A DNA stretch of 41,892 nt from Candidatus Physcocola equi (GCA_018064855.1 JAGHUM010000059.1:1-41892); one strand, 5' to 3'. Shown: positions 1-12,185, counted from the first letter of the stretch. Numbers and translations: made by a program. The notes: generated from the letters alone by a model not told the origin.

Positions 1-104
1 TCCACTTTGTTGGTCAATGAAGATTTGCTAATACCAATAGCAGAAGCTGAAGAGCATGCGTCTAATGAAAGGACTGCAACTAACAAAATTAAAGTCTTTT
101 TCAT
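1..104 (-). CDS. Partial exported protein, probable lipoprotein (5' end of gene only)
   Basis: An ATG at 104 on the minus strand opens a frame that stays open to the window edge. The 34 codons visible encode a signal peptide: MKK, a hydrophobic run rich in Leu, Ile and Val, then LDAC followed by Ser-Ser. The Cys at about residue 17 could be a lipidated Cys, although Asp at -2 is not typical of a lipobox. The rest of the protein lies outside the window, so no function can be given. A CATATTTG sequence about 35 bases upstream is one mismatch from the Bacteroidales -7 box. Confidence 0.6.
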   Translation of the reverse strand, partial: MKKTLILLVAVLSLDACSSASAIGISKSSLTNKV

Positions 105-263
105 ATTGAATATTATTAGATAGGTTTTTTTGCAAATATGCGACTTTTTATGATAGAACAATAGAAAACACAAACATATTACACGCTACTGTTGGATGAA
201 AGGCAAATCTACAGCAAAATTGAGCATTGTATATCCATTTAATTGAAAGATAAACAAATAGAC

Positions 264-839
264 TCACAGCAAACCCGCATCTTGAAACAACAAAGAATAA
301 GATTCGGTTTTCTTCTGCAATGGCAACGGATAAGCACGCGAAGTGCTTGGCATACGCCAAAAACGGATGGAACGTCCTTCAAAGTCAAATTTCACACATC
401 CACCAACCACTGGGACTTCAACATGAAACATTGCTGCCAATTCCTCGGCAGCTTTTCCTCCGGTGGTCGCCACCACTTCACATTTAGGTAATCGACGCAG
501 AAAACCCGCAATATCCATAGGCTTGTCAATGCGTAAATCCGCATCAGAAGCAGTTCCTTTCAAGCGGGTAACCTGACAGGCTGTATCACTAAGCGCAATT
601 CCAGTCTCACAGAGAAATGATTCCAGCATCTCCTTATCATAACGTTTTTCGGAAGATACACAGAAATGCCGGCTGTCTCCGAAGAAACACAATCCCATCA
701 CTCTCCACATATCATTCATCCAGTTAGGATAATAAAACTCCATCGACCATCGTTTCCGAGATGGAGGAAAACTGCCCAACATTAGCAATCGTGCATTTTC
801 AGGCAAAAAAGGTTTTAATGGATGATTTTCCGACTCCAT
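264..839 (-). CDS. Uracil-DNA glycosylase superfamily protein (MUG/hypoxanthine-DNA glycosylase-like)
   Basis: The 191-residue protein carries the signature of the MUG/HDG branch of the uracil-DNA glycosylase fold. Near the N-terminus (residues 22-27) is GSFPPS, in the place of the catalytic-loop motif (GSFP in HDG, GINPG in MUG), followed by FYYPNWMNDMW, which resembles the YY..P.N.FW block of hypoxanthine-DNA glycosylases. Near residue 163 is MPSTSRA, the equivalent of the second, DNA-intercalating motif (NPSGLSR in MUG). Family members remove deaminated or mismatched bases in base excision repair; which base this one removes cannot be told. It starts 37 bases downstream of the MFS gene on the same strand and may be co-transcribed with it. 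Confidence 0.75.
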   Translation of the reverse strand: MESENHPLKPFLPENARLLMLGSFPPSRKRWSMEFYYPNWMNDMWRVMGLCFFGDSRHFCVSSEKRYDKEMLESFLCETGIALSDTACQVTRLKGTASDADLRIDKPMDIAGFLRRLPKCEVVATTGGKAAEELAAMFHVEVPVVGGCVKFDFEGRSIRFWRMPSTSRAYPLPLQKKTESYSLLFQDAGLL

Positions 840-876
840 GTGATCCTAAGATTTGCGTGCCATCCTCATACAGACA

Positions 877-2094
877 TCAAAATTTCTTTTTGGGCTTGCC
901 CTTTTTCACCCATAAAACAGATGCGAGGACAAACATTGATACTGAGAGACACCACACATAGAAGAAGGACACTCTAAGCCCAAACGCATCTGCGATATTC
1001 GCCACAAGGAACGGACCAAACAAAAAACCGGTTCCACTTATCGTATTGACCATAGCTATACCTGTGCCTGGAGACACATCGGACTGACTGCCCGCCAAAC
1101 TGTAAATAATTGGGACAATACAACTCATGCCAAGACCTGTAACGAAGATTCCGGATACCGAGAGGAAAAAAGATGTGGAACATACCATAAGGCCTAAACC
1201 CACCACTGTAATAAAACTGCAGACAAGCAAGATGTATGGTTCCGAGAATCGGCTACGGACAACATCGCCCATGAATCGACCTACCGCCATAAAAGACGCA
1301 TACACAGCCAAACCGACCGGTGCAAGATTCTGTGTGAGCTCAATCACCTGATTCATGTAGGTGGTGCTCCAACTTGAAACGACACCCTCAATGACGCGAC
1401 TAAACAAGGCGAAAAAAGCAATCAAAAGAAGAATACCCTTCGGGAAAAGCAACTTGAACTTCTGTGCCGATACATGCTTATTGGGTTTCTCCCTTATCAA
1501 AAACGGACGCATAATCGACAATTCGCATACCACCAAAATTGAAGCAACAGAGAAATGAGCCGCTGTGGAAATCTCCAATGACAGAAACAAAATGGCCACT
1601 AACGCGCCAACCAAGGTGCCGACATAGTAGATGGCGTGGAACTTACTTAAAATACTGCGTTTGTAGGCATGCTCCACCAAAATGGAATTACCATTGATGG
1701 CAATATCAAAAAGAGAGGCAGTCATACCATACGCCATACAAATGGGAAACAGTATATATTCGGAAGGCATAATAGGCAACAAGACAAATATAAAAGCCAG
1801 TATATAACCCACCTTGGTCAGTTTTCCGCTGCCATACTTATTCGCCAGATTTGCACACACCGGCATACAAAGGAGGCTACCAATGGACATGCAGAACTGA
1901 ATCAATCCCAAACGCGTGAAATTGAACTCATATATCTCCTTCAACGACGGGAGACGAGAAAACAACGTCGCAAAGACAAAGCCCGAGAAGAAATAAAGTG
2001 TCATTAAAGCATAACGGGCATAATGCCTTGCAGAGTGAAGCGAAAGTGTAGTTACGTTACTGCCTTTAACCTTTTGAATGGAATCATTTCCCAT
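877..2094 (-). CDS. Major facilitator superfamily transporter (YbjJ-like)
   Basis: The 405-residue protein is almost entirely hydrophobic segments, consistent with about 12 transmembrane helices after a polar N-terminus of about 25 residues. The stretch FATLFSRLPSLKE in the first helix-loop region and the following GLIQFCMSIGSLLCMPVCA match the YbjJ type of MFS protein, where an R-x-P motif follows helix 1. The substrate cannot be predicted; related proteins are variously called sugar or drug transporters. A perfect Bacteroidales -7 box (TAATTTTG on the minus strand, 2147-2154) lies 52 bases upstream of the start, so it probably has its own promoter just beyond the rpoC terminator. Confidence 0.8.
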   Translation of the reverse strand: MGNDSIQKVKGSNVTTLSLHSARHYARYALMTLYFFSGFVFATLFSRLPSLKEIYEFNFTRLGLIQFCMSIGSLLCMPVCANLANKYGSGKLTKVGYILAFIFVLLPIMPSEYILFPICMAYGMTASLFDIAINGNSILVEHAYKRSILSKFHAIYYVGTLVGALVAILFLSLEISTAAHFSVASILVVCELSIMRPFLIREKPNKHVSAQKFKLLFPKGILLLIAFFALFSRVIEGVVSSWSTTYMNQVIELTQNLAPVGLAVYASFMAVGRFMGDVVRSRFSEPYILLVCSFITVVGLGLMVCSTSFFLSVSGIFVTGLGMSCIVPIIYSLAGSQSDVSPGTGIAMVNTISGTGFLFGPFLVANIADAFGLRVSFFYVWCLSVSMFVLASVLWVKKGKPKKKF

Positions 2095-2146
2095 GACAAT
2101 GAAACTAATAATATGTAAAAATAAAAAGTGTAAAACAAATCCGATG

Positions 2147-2154
2147 CAAAATTA
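2147..2154 (-). promoter_or_regulatory. Putative -7 box for the MFS gene
   Basis: The minus strand reads TAATTTTG, which fits the Bacteroidales -7 consensus TAnnTTTG, 52 bases before the MFS start codon. No convincing TTTG -33 element lies 19-21 bases further upstream, so the assignment rests on the -7 box alone. Confidence 0.4.
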
Positions 2155-2195
2155 GATAAAACAAAGCAAAAATGCTTTCAAAACAAAAACAAAAA

Positions 2196-2219
2196 GCGCC
2201 GCAAATTGCTTTGCGGCGC
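2196..2219 (-). terminator. Intrinsic terminator of the rpoC operon
   Basis: A perfect 10-bp GC-rich stem (GCGCCGCAAA and its complement) closes a 4-base loop. On the minus strand it is followed by TTTTTGTTTTTG, the U-rich tail expected of an intrinsic terminator. It lies 24 bases after the rpoC stop codon. Confidence 0.9.
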
Positions 2220-2243
2220 CTTTATCATATTGGTTAAGCTAAA

Positions 2244-5200
2244 TTATGCTTCTTCCAACTCTTCTTCTTGTTCGTCAATGAGTTCAGCCTGTTCCTTGGT
2301 CATAACAGAAATGTTAGAGAATTCGCGGAGACCTGTACCCGCAGGAATAAGGTGACCACAAATCACATTTTCCTTCATACCAATAAGGTTGTCCACTTTA
2401 CCACGGATAGCGGCATCGTTGAGCACCTTGGTGGTTTCCTGGAAGGAAGCAGCCGACATGAAACTGCTTGTTTGAAGGGCAGCACGAGTGATACCCTGCA
2501 AAATCTGATTTGAAGTAGCAGCCTTCGCATCACGAGTAACAACAAGTTTCTTGTCCTGACGTTTCAACATACTGTTTTCATCACGGAGTTTGCGCGCTGT
2601 AACCATCATACCGTTTGTGAAGTTCTCAGAATCACCAGCATCAACCACCATCTTCATACCGAAGATACGATCGTTTTCAGCCATGAGTTCGAGTTTGTCA
2701 ACGATATCGTGTTCCAAATAGTTGGTATCACCACCATCGATGATTTCAACCTTGCGCATCATCTGACGTACGATAACCTCAAAGTGCTTATCATTGATTT
2801 GCACACCCTGCATACGATAGACGTCTTGAACTTCGTTCACGATGTATTCCTGAACGGCAGTAGGGCCCTTGATTGCAAGGATGTCTGAAGGAGTGATCGC
2901 ACCATCAGAGAGTGGAGTTCCGGCACGAACATAGTCGTTTTCCTGAACGAGCAACTGCTTGATGAGAGGTACGAGATATTTCTTTTCCTCACCAGAACGA
3001 GAGATGACAGAGATTTCGCGGTTACCACGTTTAACAGCACCGAAGCGAACTTCACCATCGATTTCAGAAACAATTGCTGGATTTGATGGGTTACGCGCTT
3101 CAAAGAGTTCGGTTACACGTGGAAGACCACCGGTAATGTCACCGGCACCACCCGACATTGTACGAGGAATCTTTACGATTGTCTGACCTACTGAAACGTC
3201 GTCACCTTCACTTACAGAAAGCACTGCAGTAACAGGCAAGTTGTAAGCGCGGATCTTTTCACCTGCTGCATCCACAACTTCAATTTCAGGAGCCTTATCC
3301 TTGGCTGTTGACTGGATAATAACAATCTGAGTCATGCCCGTAGATTCATCGGTTTCAGACTTGTAAGTTACGTTTTCAATCATATCTTTGAAACGAATCT
3401 TACCAGCCGCTTCTGAAATGATAACTGCATTAAATGGATCCCATTCGCAGATTACATCACCCTTCTTAACTGTATCGCCATCCTTGAAGAACAAGCGAGA
3501 ACCGTAAGCAAGGAGTGTTTCAGTAAGGATGATATTTGTCTTTGGTTCAATAATCCTGATTTCACCAAGACGACCGACTACGACGTCAACTTCCTTGCCT
3601 GCATCATCTACAGACTTAACTGTACGAAGTTCATCGATTTTCAATACACCATCGTAGTTAGACTTATATGAGTTGTTGGTTGCCACGTTGCTTGCCACAC
3701 CACCGACGTGGAATGTACGGAGTGTCAACTGAGTACCAGGTTCACCGATTGACTGAGCGGCGATGACACCGACAGCTTCACCTTTCTGAACGAGTTTACG
3801 TGTTGACAAGTTGCGACCGTAGCACTTAGCACATACGCCGTATTTAGACTCACAAGTGAGCACTGAACGAATTTCAACCTTTTCGATTGGAGACTTTTCG
3901 ATGATGTCGGCCTCTTTTTCACGGATTTCTTCGCCAGCCTTAACGATAACCTCACCAGTGATTGGATGAATAACATCGTTGACAGCCACACGACCGAGAA
4001 TACGTTCGCTGAGAGTTGCGATAACATCGTCGCCATTCTTCAATTCGGTACAAACCAAACCACGCAAAGTGCCGCAGTCTTCTTCGTTGATGATCACATC
4101 GTGCGATACGTCAACAAGACGACGTGTAAGGTAACCTGCGTCGGCAGTCTTCAAGGCTGTATCGGCAAGACCCTTACGAGCACCGTGAGTAGAGATAAAG
4201 TACTCCAACACAGAAAGGCCTTCCTTAAAGTTTGCCAAGATTGGGTTTTCGATGATCTGACCACCACTTGCACCACTCTTCTGCGGTTTAGCCATCAAAC
4301 CACGCATACCGCAAAGCTGTGAAATCTGAGTCTTAGAACCACGGGCACCAGAGTCAAGCATCATGTAAACTGAGTTGAAACCTTGGTCGTCGCTTGAAAT
4401 AGTCTTCATAACGAGATTCTGCAACTCGCTGTTGACATTGGTCCAAGTATCGATGATCTGGTTGTATCGTTCGTTTTCTGTAATGAAACCCATTGAGAAA
4501 TTCTGCATGATTTCAGCAACAGCTTGGTTACCTTCTTCAACGAGTGTTTCCTTACCTTCTGGGATGATGATGTTACCCAAGTTAAATGAAAGACAACCAC
4601 GGAACGCCATGTAGTAACCCAAGTTCTTGATATCATCGAGGAACTTACAAGTTACATCGACACCACAAGCCTTAATAACCTTGGTAATCAAAGTACGAAG
4701 AGTCTTCTTGTTGATAACGTAATCAACATAACCAACGTTCTTAGGAACTCTTTCGTTGATCATCAAGCGGCCATAAGTTGTTTCCTTAAGTACCTTAACT
4801 GGGTTGCCTTCTTCATCAATATCATCAACAACCACCTTGATGAGAGAGTGGAGTGTGATACGCTGTTCATTGAATGCGATAGTAGCTTCTTCAGGACCGT
4901 AGAATGTCAAACCTTCACCCTTAGCTCCTTTTCTGATCTTTGAAATATAGTAAAGACCAAGCACCATATCCTGAGAAGGAACGGTGATAGGTGCACCATT
5001 TGAAGGGTTAAGGATGTTGTGTGCTTCAAGCATCAACATCTGGGCTTCAAGAACGGCTTCGTTACCAAGTGGGAGGTGAACCGCCATCTGGTCACCGTCG
5101 AAGTCGGCGTTGAACGCTGTACAAGCAAGTGGGTGCAACTGAATAGCCTTACCTTCGATCATGCGAGGCTGGAAAGCCTGAATACCCAAACGGTGAAGTG

Positions 5201-6530
5201 TAGGAGCACGGTTCAAGAGAACTGGGTGACCCTTCATCACATTTTCAAGGATATCCCAAACTACAGGCTCTTTGCGGTCAACGATCTTCTTTGCAGACTT
5301 AACAGTCTTCACGATGCCGCGTTCGATGAGTTTGCGAATAACGAATGGTTTATAGAGTTCGGCAGCCATGTATTTAGGCAAACCACATTCACCCATGTTC
5401 AATTCAGGACCAACGACGATAACGGAACGTGCTGAATAGTCAACACGCTTACCGAGGAGGTTCTGACGGAAACGACCTTGCTTACCCTTCAAGCTGTCTG
5501 ACAAAGACTTGAGAGGACGGTTGGCTTCACTCTTCACAGCGCTCGACTTACGAGAGTTGTCGAACAATGAGTCAACTGCTTCCTGAAGCATACGCTTTTC
5601 GTTACGAAGGATGACTTCCGGAGCCTTGATTTCGATGAGTCGTTTCAAACGGTTGTTACGGATGATAACTCGACGATAGAGGTCGTTCAAGTCCGAAGTG
5701 GCGAAGCGGCCACCATCGAGCGGAACGAGCGGACGCAAATCTGGCGGAATAACCGGAACGATCTTCACAATCATCCATTCAGGTTTGCTTCTTCCCTTTG
5801 ATGCCAAGAATGCATTAACAACCTGAAGACGCTTCAAAGCCTCATTCTTACGCTGCTGCGAAGAATCCTTGTCGGCACGTTCTCTCAATTCATAAGAGAG
5901 TTTCTTCAAATCGATGCGCTTGAGCATATCGTAAACAGCTTCCGCACCCATCTTAGCGATGAACTTGTTTGGATCAGAGTCATCGAGCTGCTGGTTTCCT
6001 GCAGGAAGTTCTTCGAGTTTCTTCAAATACTCTTCTTCAGAGAGGAGGTCTTGATATGCGACACTGTTTTCGCCAGCATTTTCAAGCACACCTGGCTGGA
6101 TAACCACATAGCGTTCGTAATAAATTACTTCATCAAGATGCTTAGTGGTCATACCGAGAAGGTATCCAATTTTATTTGGCAACGAACGGAAATACCAAAT
6201 GTGAGCAACAGGAACAACCAAATGAATGTGTCCCATACGTTCACGACGCACCTTCTTTTCAGTCACTTCCACACCGCAACGGTCGCAAGTGATGCCTTTA
6301 TAACGGATACGTTTGTACTTACCGCAGTTACATTCGTAATCTTTCGTAGGGCCGAAGATTTTCTCGCAGAACAAGCCGTCGCGTTCAGGCTTGTAGGTAC
6401 GATAGTTGATGGTCTCTGGCTTCAAGACCTCACCGTTCGAGCCTTCCAAAATTTCCTCTGGCGACGCAAGTCCGATGGAGATTTTGGTGAAAGAGTTTTT
6501 GCCTTTATTATTTTCTTTTCTAAAAGCCAT
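2244..6530 (-). CDS. rpoC: DNA-directed RNA polymerase subunit beta'
   Basis: This 1428-residue protein is the largest RNA polymerase subunit, which holds the catalytic Mg2+ and most of the DNA channel. The N-terminal zinc ribbon is visible (Cys 67, 69, 82 and 85), the catalytic motif [12 protein letters not shown] lies near residue 473, and the second zinc site ([11 protein letters not shown]) in the second half. The length is normal for Bacteroidota. The gene follows rpoB with a 102-base gap and ends the operon before a strong terminator. The C-terminus is acidic (EEELEEA). Confidence 0.98.
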   Translation of the reverse strand: MAFRKENNKGKNSFTKISIGLASPEEILEGSNGEVLKPETINYRTYKPERDGLFCEKIFGPTKDYECNCGKYKRIRYKGITCDRCGVEVTEKKVRRERMGHIHLVVPVAHIWYFRSLPNKIGYLLGMTTKHLDEVIYYERYVVIQPGVLENAGENSVAYQDLLSEEEYLKKLEELPAGNQQLDDSDPNKFIAKMGAEAVYDMLKRIDLKKLSYELRERADKDSSQQRKNEALKRLQVVNAFLASKGRSKPEWMIVKIVPVIPPDLRPLVPLDGGRFATSDLNDLYRRVIIRNNRLKRLIEIKAPEVILRNEKRMLQEAVDSLFDNSRKSSAVKSEANRPLKSLSDSLKGKQGRFRQNLLGKRVDYSARSVIVVGPELNMGECGLPKYMAAELYKPFVIRKLIERGIVKTVKSAKKIVDRKEPVVWDILENVMKGHPVLLNRAPTLHRLGIQAFQPRMIEGKAIQLHPLACTAFNADFDGDQMAVHLPLGNEAVLEAQMLMLEAHNILNPSNGAPITVPSQDMVLGLYYISKIRKGAKGEGLTFYGPEEATIAFNEQRITLHSLIKVVVDDIDEEGNPVKVLKETTYGRLMINERVPKNVGYVDYVINKKTLRTLITKVIKACGVDVTCKFLDDIKNLGYYMAFRGCLSFNLGNIIIPEGKETLVEEGNQAVAEIMQNFSMGFITENERYNQIIDTWTNVNSELQNLVMKTISSDDQGFNSVYMMLDSGARGSKTQISQLCGMRGLMAKPQKSGASGGQIIENPILANFKEGLSVLEYFISTHGARKGLADTALKTADAGYLTRRLVDVSHDVIINEEDCGTLRGLVCTELKNGDDVIATLSERILGRVAVNDVIHPITGEVIVKAGEEIREKEADIIEKSPIEKVEIRSVLTCESKYGVCAKCYGRNLSTRKLVQKGEAVGVIAAQSIGEPGTQLTLRTFHVGGVASNVATNNSYKSNYDGVLKIDELRTVKSVDDAGKEVDVVVGRLGEIRIIEPKTNIILTETLLAYGSRLFFKDGDTVKKGDVICEWDPFNAVIISEAAGKIRFKDMIENVTYKSETDESTGMTQIVIIQSTAKDKAPEIEVVDAAGEKIRAYNLPVTAVLSVSEGDDVSVGQTIVKIPRTMSGGAGDITGGLPRVTELFEARNPSNPAIVSEIDGEVRFGAVKRGNREISVISRSGEEKKYLVPLIKQLLVQENDYVRAGTPLSDGAITPSDILAIKGPTAVQEYIVNEVQDVYRMQGVQINDKHFEVIVRQMMRKVEIIDGGDTNYLEHDIVDKLELMAENDRIFGMKMVVDAGDSENFTNGMMVTARKLRDENSMLKRQDKKLVVTRDAKAATSNQILQGITRAALQTSSFMSAASFQETTKVLNDAAIRGKVDNLIGMKENVICGHLIPAGTGLREFSNISVMTKEQAELIDEQEEELEEA

Positions 6531-6632
6531 ATTTGAATTTTATAAAAGAGTAAAATCAGTTTAATCGTTATGGCAGACAAATGAGCTCAGCTGCCTTTGA
6601 ATGTTTCCCGTTGATACGGAATCGTGGGGATA

Positions 6633-9600
6633 TCATTCAAGTTTAACACTCAAGCAGAGACCCTTGAGTTCGTTGAGCAGCACGTTGAGAGACTCTGGAA
6701 CGCCAGGATTTGGCATTGGTTCTCCCTTAACGATAGCTTCGTATGCACGCGCACGACCCATCACATCGTCGGACTTCACGGTAAGGATTTCCTGAAGAAC
6801 GTGAGATGCGCCAAAGGCTTCGAGCGCCCATACTTCCATTTCTCCGAAACGCTGACCACCAAACTGTGCCTTACCACCGAGAGGTTGCTGTGTGATGAGC
6901 GAGTAAGGACCGATTGAACGAGCGTGCATCTTATCATCGACCATGTGACCGAGTTTAAGCATGTAGATCACGCCGACTGTTGCAGGCTGGTCGAACCGTT
7001 CACCAGTACCACCATCGTAAAGGTAAGTACAACCGTTACGAGGAAGACCTGCCTTGTCTGTCAAAGCATTGATGTCGTCCAATGACGCACCGTCGAAGAT
7101 TGGAGTTGCGTAGTTGACGCCGAGTTTCAAACCTGCCCAACCGAGCACAGTTTCGAAAATCTGACCCAAGTTCATACGTGAAGGCACACCCAGTGGGTTC
7201 AACACGATATCTACTGGAGTACCGTCTTCCAAGAACGGCATGTCTTCCTGACGTACGATCTTTGATACGATACCCTTGTTACCGTGACGACCAGACATCT
7301 TGTCACCCACACGGATTTTACGTTTCTTAGCAACGTAAACCTTAACCATTTGGATAACACCAGCTGGAAGTTCGTCACCGATAGTGATATTGAACTTTTC
7401 GCGTTTGTTCTTAGCGTCGTATTCTTTATACTTGCGCAAGTAGTTCATGATAAGCTGGTGGATGAGGCCGTTGATGTGTTCATCATCGGTCCAACCATTG
7501 AGCTGAACTGTCAAATAGTCGATACCGTCGAGGTTGTCGTTGGTAAACTTAACACCCTTGCGGATAACCTCCTGATCGAGGAAGTCGCGTACATTAACAG
7601 CTGTCTTGCCTTCTGTAAGCTTGAGTAACTTGGTGATGAGTTCTTTCTTGAGCTTGAGAGCCTGCTGGTTGAACTCTTCATCGAGCCTGTCGCTACGCTG
7701 CTTATCCTGCAAACGAGACTTGCGGGTCTTGATCGCTCTCTGGAACAATCTCTTGCCGATAACAACACCGTGGATAGAAGGAGAAGCCTTCAAAGAAGCA
7801 TCCTTCACATCGCCAGCCTTGTCACCGAAGATAGCACGGAGCAATTTTTCTTCTGGAGAAGGATCTGATTCACCCTTAGGAGTGATTTTGCCGACCAAGA
7901 TGTCACCTGGTTCAACAGGCGCACCGATACGGATGATACCCTGTTCATCGAGGTTGCGAGTAGCGTCCTCACCTACGTTAGGGATGTCGGCAGTCAATTC
8001 TTCCATACCGCGCTTGGTTTCACGCACTTCCAATGCGAATTCGTCAACGTGTACAGAGGTGAACATATCGTACTTAACAACCTTTTCGTTGATTACGATA
8101 GCGTCCTCATAGTTGTAACCCTTCCATGGCATGAACGCAACAAGCAAGTTCTTACCGATAGCCAGCTCACCATTTCTGGTAGAATAACCTTCAGTAAGTA
8201 CCTGACCTGCAACAACACGATCACCAACACGAACGATTGGACGAAGGTCGATGGTAGTGCTCTGGTTGGTCTTGCGGAACTTAGGAATGATATAATCTTT
8301 AGTAGCCGATTCGAAGCTTACATAATCTTCTTCTTCGGTTCTATCATATTTGATTGAAATCTTAGCAGCATCTACATATACAACTTCACCAGCACCTTCA
8401 GACATAATCTGAGTGCGAGAGTCGTGAGCAAGCTGACGCTCAACACCAGTACCGACAATTGGTTCTTCAGTACGGAGAAGTGGCACAGCCTGACGCATCA
8501 TGTTAGATCCCATGAGGGCACGGTTTGCGTCGTCGTGTTCCAAGAACGGAATCAAAGATGCAGCCAATGAAGCGATCTGGTTTGGCGCAGTATCCATCAA
8601 CTCCAATTCTTCAGGAGTTACGTTAGGGAAGTCAGCTTCTTTACGTGCCTTAACAGTTTCGCAAAGGAAATTACCTTCGTCATCAACTGGAACATTGTCC
8701 TGACCGATGGTTTTGCCTTCTTCTTCTTCAGCGCTGAGGTAAACGATACCATTTTCGCTCATGTCGGCCTTGCCGTTCACAACTTTACGATAAGGGGTTT
8801 CAATGAAACCGAGATCGTTGATCTTAGCACAAAGACACAAAGAAGAAATCAAACCGATGTTTGGACCTTCCGGAGTTTCAATAGGACAAAGACGTCCGTA
8901 GTGAGTATAGTGAACGTCACGCACCTCAAAGCCGGCACGCTCACGAGACAAACCACCAGGACCGAGGGCAGACAAACGACGCTTGTGAGTAACCTCTGCA
9001 AGTGGGTTGGTCTGGTCCATGAACTGAGACAATGCGTTGGTTCCGAAGAATGAGTTGATAACCGAAGAAATAGTCTTCGCATTGATCAAATCAACAGGAG
9101 AGAACTCTTCACTGTCGCGAACATTCATACGCTCACGAATTGTGCGAGCCATACGAGCAAGACCTACACCAAACTGGTTGTAGAGCTGTTCGCCTACGGT
9201 ACGAACACGACGGTTGCTCAAGTGGTCAATATCATCAAGAGCAGCCTTAGAGTTGATCAGTTCAACGAGATATTTAATAATGCAGATGATATCCTGCTTG
9301 GTGAGCACGCGAGTATCTTCAGGAACATCAAGATTGAGTTTCTTATTGATACGGTAGCGGCCTACATCGCCCAAATCATAACGCTTGTCTGAGAAGAACA
9401 AGTTAGAGATGATTTCACGAGCACTTGCGTCATCGGCAGCCTCAGCATTACGGAGGGAACGGTAGATGTAACGACAAGCGTCTGTTTCAGAAGCGGTAGG
9501 GTCTTTTGCCAAAGTGCTCAAGATAATTGAGAAATCGACAGAAGAAGTGTCCTGTTTGTGCAAGAGCACATAAGAAATGTTGTTCTTTTCCAACAAATCA

Positions 9601-10454
9601 ATATGTTCTTGTTCCAATTCAACATCACGTTCAAGAATAACCTCGTTACGTTCGATAGAAACTACCTCACCAGTATCTTCATCAACGAAGTCTTCATTCC
9701 ATGTACGAGAAACACGTCCTACAGTCTTGCGGCCTAAAATATTCTTAATGTTCGATTTTGTGAGCTTAACCTCCTCAGCCAAGTCAAAAATCTCAAGAAT
9801 GTCCTTATCGGTCTCATAACCAATAGAGCGGAGCAAAGTAGTTACAGGGAGCTTCTTCTTACGGTCGATGTAAGCGTACATCACGTTGTTGATATCGGTC
9901 GCAAACTCGATCCATGAGCCACGGAACGGAATGATACGCGCTGAATAGAGCGTAGAACCATTGGCGTGCTGACTCTGGCCAAAGAAAACACCAGGTGATC
10001 TGTGGAGCTGCGAAACTACGACACGTTCGGCGCCATTGATAACAAATGTACCCTTTTCAGTCATGTAAGGGATTTGACCCAAATAAACATCCTGTACTTT
10101 AACAACAGGTTCTGAGTCATCATTGCCTTCAGCAGCGCTTGTGAGTTTGAGCTTAGCTTTCAAAGGGACACTATAGGTAAGACCTCTTTCGATACATTCA
10201 TCAATAGTGTAACGAGATGGGTCGATATAATAGTCCAAGAAATCGAGCTGATAATTGTTTCTTGTGTCGTTGATTGGGAAGTTCTCGCTGAAAACCTTAT
10301 ACATTCCTTCACCTTTTCTCTTTTCAGGTGGAGTATCGAGTTGGAAAAAATCCCGGAAAGACTTAAGTTGCACCTCGAGGAAATCAGGATATGGAAGCTG
10401 ATTTTTTACCTTGGCGAAACTAATTCTCTGCTTGTTTTCGGTATTGTTAGACAT
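6633..10454 (-). CDS. rpoB: DNA-directed RNA polymerase subunit beta
   Basis: This 1273-residue protein is the second large RNA polymerase subunit and contributes the fork region and the rifampicin pocket. The rifampicin region near residues 475-500 ([10 protein letters not shown], then [13 protein letters not shown]) keeps the Asp, His and Ser residues found in sensitive strains. The C-terminal block [20 protein letters not shown] is the usual contact region with beta'. It lies between rplL and rpoC. A hairpin in the 102-base rplL-rpoB gap (10498-10530) probably adjusts how much transcription continues into rpoBC. Confidence 0.98.
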   Translation of the reverse strand: MSNNTENKQRISFAKVKNQLPYPDFLEVQLKSFRDFFQLDTPPEKRKGEGMYKVFSENFPINDTRNNYQLDFLDYYIDPSRYTIDECIERGLTYSVPLKAKLKLTSAAEGNDDSEPVVKVQDVYLGQIPYMTEKGTFVINGAERVVVSQLHRSPGVFFGQSQHANGSTLYSARIIPFRGSWIEFATDINNVMYAYIDRKKKLPVTTLLRSIGYETDKDILEIFDLAEEVKLTKSNIKNILGRKTVGRVSRTWNEDFVDEDTGEVVSIERNEVILERDVELEQEHIDLLEKNNISYVLLHKQDTSSVDFSIILSTLAKDPTASETDACRYIYRSLRNAEAADDASAREIISNLFFSDKRYDLGDVGRYRINKKLNLDVPEDTRVLTKQDIICIIKYLVELINSKAALDDIDHLSNRRVRTVGEQLYNQFGVGLARMARTIRERMNVRDSEEFSPVDLINAKTISSVINSFFGTNALSQFMDQTNPLAEVTHKRRLSALGPGGLSRERAGFEVRDVHYTHYGRLCPIETPEGPNIGLISSLCLCAKINDLGFIETPYRKVVNGKADMSENGIVYLSAEEEEGKTIGQDNVPVDDEGNFLCETVKARKEADFPNVTPEELELMDTAPNQIASLAASLIPFLEHDDANRALMGSNMMRQAVPLLRTEEPIVGTGVERQLAHDSRTQIMSEGAGEVVYVDAAKISIKYDRTEEEDYVSFESATKDYIIPKFRKTNQSTTIDLRPIVRVGDRVVAGQVLTEGYSTRNGELAIGKNLLVAFMPWKGYNYEDAIVINEKVVKYDMFTSVHVDEFALEVRETKRGMEELTADIPNVGEDATRNLDEQGIIRIGAPVEPGDILVGKITPKGESDPSPEEKLLRAIFGDKAGDVKDASLKASPSIHGVVIGKRLFQRAIKTRKSRLQDKQRSDRLDEEFNQQALKLKKELITKLLKLTEGKTAVNVRDFLDQEVIRKGVKFTNDNLDGIDYLTVQLNGWTDDEHINGLIHQLIMNYLRKYKEYDAKNKREKFNITIGDELPAGVIQMVKVYVAKKRKIRVGDKMSGRHGNKGIVSKIVRQEDMPFLEDGTPVDIVLNPLGVPSRMNLGQIFETVLGWAGLKLGVNYATPIFDGASLDDINALTDKAGLPRNGCTYLYDGGTGERFDQPATVGVIYMLKLGHMVDDKMHARSIGPYSLITQQPLGGKAQFGGQRFGEMEVWALEAFGASHVLQEILTVKSDDVMGRARAYEAIVKGEPMPNPGVPESLNVLLNELKGLCLSVKLE

Positions 10455-10497
10455 TATTGAGTATAATTTGAACTTAAAAATAATATAGACACAAAAA

Positions 10498-10530
10498 GGT
10501 TAAGAACCCCTAAAAATCGGGTTCTTAACC
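10498..10530 (-). terminator. Attenuator-like hairpin between rplL and rpoB
   Basis: A perfect 12-bp stem (GGTTAAGAACCC and its complement) closes a 9-base loop, and on the minus strand it is followed by TTTTTGTGTC. This has the form of an intrinsic terminator with a short, imperfect U tract. Because rpoB and rpoC lie immediately downstream and need the same transcript, I read it as a partial terminator (attenuator), comparable in position with the rplL-rpoB attenuator of Escherichia coli. A smaller 5-bp hairpin (10536-10548) precedes it. Confidence 0.7.
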
Positions 10531-10556
10531 AAAATCCTGTTAAACAGGTGATGCTT

Positions 10557-10931
10557 TTATTTAAGTTCAACAGAAGCGCCAGCGTCTTCGAGTTGTTTCT
10601 TAAGAGCTTCAGCGTCAGCCTTAGCAACGCCTTCCTTGATAGCCTTAGGAGCACCGTCAACGATGTCCTTAGCTTCCTTCAAGCCAAGACCAGTTACTTC
10701 CTTAACGAGCTTAACGATAGCGAGCTTGCTTGCACCTGCATCCTTAAGGATTACGTCGAAGCTGCTCTTTTCTTCAGCAGCCTCACCTGCACCAGCAGCA
10801 GGAGCGGCAACAGCAACTGCAGCAGCAGCTGGCTCGATACCATATTCGTTCTTCAAAATTTCAGCCAACTCGTTAACGTCTTTAACAGTCAAGTTAACCA
10901 ATTCTTCTGCGATAGCTTTCAAATCTGCCAT
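10557..10931 (-). CDS. rplL: 50S ribosomal protein bL12 (L7/L12)
   Basis: The 124-residue acidic protein has the three parts of L7/L12: an N-terminal dimerisation helix pair ([16 protein letters not shown]), an Ala/Gly-rich hinge at about residues 36-53, and the C-terminal factor-binding domain with [15 protein letters not shown]. As multiple dimers on L10 it forms the ribosomal stalk that recruits translational GTPases such as EF-Tu, encoded upstream. It follows rplJ by 34 bases. Confidence 0.98.
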   Translation of the reverse strand: MADLKAIAEELVNLTVKDVNELAEILKNEYGIEPAAAAVAVAAPAAGAGEAAEEKSSFDVILKDAGASKLAIVKLVKEVTGLGLKEAKDIVDGAPKAIKEGVAKADAEALKKQLEDAGASVELK

Positions 10932-10965
10932 TTTATTATACTTTTAAATTGTTATACTAATTAAA

Positions 10966-11487
10966 TTATTTGTTTGAGAGTGTTTTCAAAACACCAGTGA
11001 TTGTATTGCCGCCACTCTGCAAAGCTGAGATAACATTCTTTGCAGGAGACTGCAAGAGAGCGATAACGTCTGCAATGAGTTCGTTCTTGCTCTTGATGCT
11101 TACCAAAGTGTCAAGCTGGTTTTCGCCAACATATACGCTCTGTTCAACGAAAGCTGATTTCAAAACTGGCTTGCCAGCTTTGCTCTTCTTAGCAAATTCC
11201 TTGATGAGCTTTGCAGGTGCGTTACCAACTGAGGTAAACATAACCGCCGAGTTGCCTTTCAATGAATCGAACAATGGAGCGTATTCTTCACCCTTCTTCT
11301 CAAGAGCTTTCTTGAGGAGAGTGTTTTTTACCACCATCAACTTGATTTCCTTTTCAAAGCAAGAACGACGCAATGCAGCAGTGTCTTCAGCATTCATGCC
11401 GGCTGCATCGGTAACGTAAAAGTGGTCGTACTGATCAAGCACTTCACCGAGCTGATCAATAATAGCGCCTTTATCTTCTTTTCTCAT
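10966..11487 (-). CDS. rplJ: 50S ribosomal protein uL10
   Basis: The 173-residue protein has the uL10 layout: a globular N-terminal 23S-rRNA-binding domain (MRKEDKGAIIDQLGEVL, then KLMVVKNTLLKKAL) and a C-terminal helix on which L12 dimers sit. It anchors the stalk. It starts only 11 bases after rplA, which leaves no room for an independent rplJ leader of the kind that gives L10 autoregulation in E. coli; control is therefore likely to act elsewhere in this operon. Confidence 0.97.
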   Translation of the reverse strand: MRKEDKGAIIDQLGEVLDQYDHFYVTDAAGMNAEDTAALRRSCFEKEIKLMVVKNTLLKKALEKKGEEYAPLFDSLKGNSAVMFTSVGNAPAKLIKEFAKKSKAGKPVLKSAFVEQSVYVGENQLDTLVSIKSKNELIADVIALLQSPAKNVISALQSGGNTITGVLKTLSNK

Positions 11488-11498
11488 AAATTCTTACT

Positions 11499-12185
11499 TT
11501 AAATGTTAGGATCAACCTTGATACCTGGACTCATTGTGCTTGAAAGGAAGATACTCTTAATGTAAGTACCCTTTGCTGATGCAGGTTTGAGCTTGATAAG
11601 AGTGTTAATGAACTCTGTAGCGTTACCAACAATCTGTTCAGCTGAGAAAGAAACCTTACCGATTGAAGTATGAACGATACCGGCCTTGTCGACCTTGAAA
11701 TCGATCTTACCCTGTTTAACTTCCTTAACTGCCTTCGCAACATCATTGGTAACAGTACCACTCTTAGGGTTTGGCATCAAGCCACGAGGACCGAGCACAC
11801 GACCGAGAGCACCAATCTTACCCATGATAGCAGGCATAGTGATGATAACGTCAACATCTGTCCAACCAGCTTTGATCTTTTCGATATAATCGTCGAGACC
11901 TACGTGGTCAGCACCAGCTTCTTTAGCGGCAGCTTCCTGGTCTGCAGTACAGAGGCAGAGAACGCGAACCTGCTTACCTGTTCCGTTTGGAAGAGATACG
12001 ACACCACGAACCATCTGGTTTGCCTTCTTAGGGTCAACACCAAGACGAACGTCAATATCAACAGAAGCGTCAAATTTAGTAGTGGTCACTTCCTTAACCA
12101 AAGCAGCAGCTTCAGCCAAAGTGTAAGATTTCCCTGCTTCAATCTTTTCAGCAACCAACTTTTGGTTTTTTGTAAGTTTAGCCAT
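11499..12185 (-). CDS. rplA: 50S ribosomal protein uL1
   Basis: The 228-residue protein contains the uL1 signature [20 protein letters not shown] followed by PKSGTVT, and a normal two-domain length. It forms the mobile L1 stalk that guides tRNA out of the E site, and in many bacteria it represses translation of its own rplK-rplA message. It follows rplK by 15 bases. Confidence 0.98.
   Translation of the reverse strand: MAKLTKNQKLVAEKIEAGKSYTLAEAAALVKEVTTTKFDASVDIDVRLGVDPKKANQMVRGVVSLPNGTGKQVRVLCLCTADQEAAAKEAGADHVGLDDYIEKIKAGWTDVDVIITMPAIMGKIGALGRVLGPRGLMPNPKSGTVTNDVAKAVKEVKQGKIDFKVDKAGIVHTSIGKVSFSAEQIVGNATEFINTLIKLKPASAKGTYIKSIFLSSTMSPGIKVDPNI

Noticed and set aside
148-360. A 70-residue open frame on the minus strand
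   Set aside because: It overlaps the end of the glycosylase gene in another frame and has no start signal or known family; taken as chance.
11488-11498. L10 autoregulatory leader before rplJ
   Set aside because: The gap is only 11 bases, too short for the E. coli type leader.
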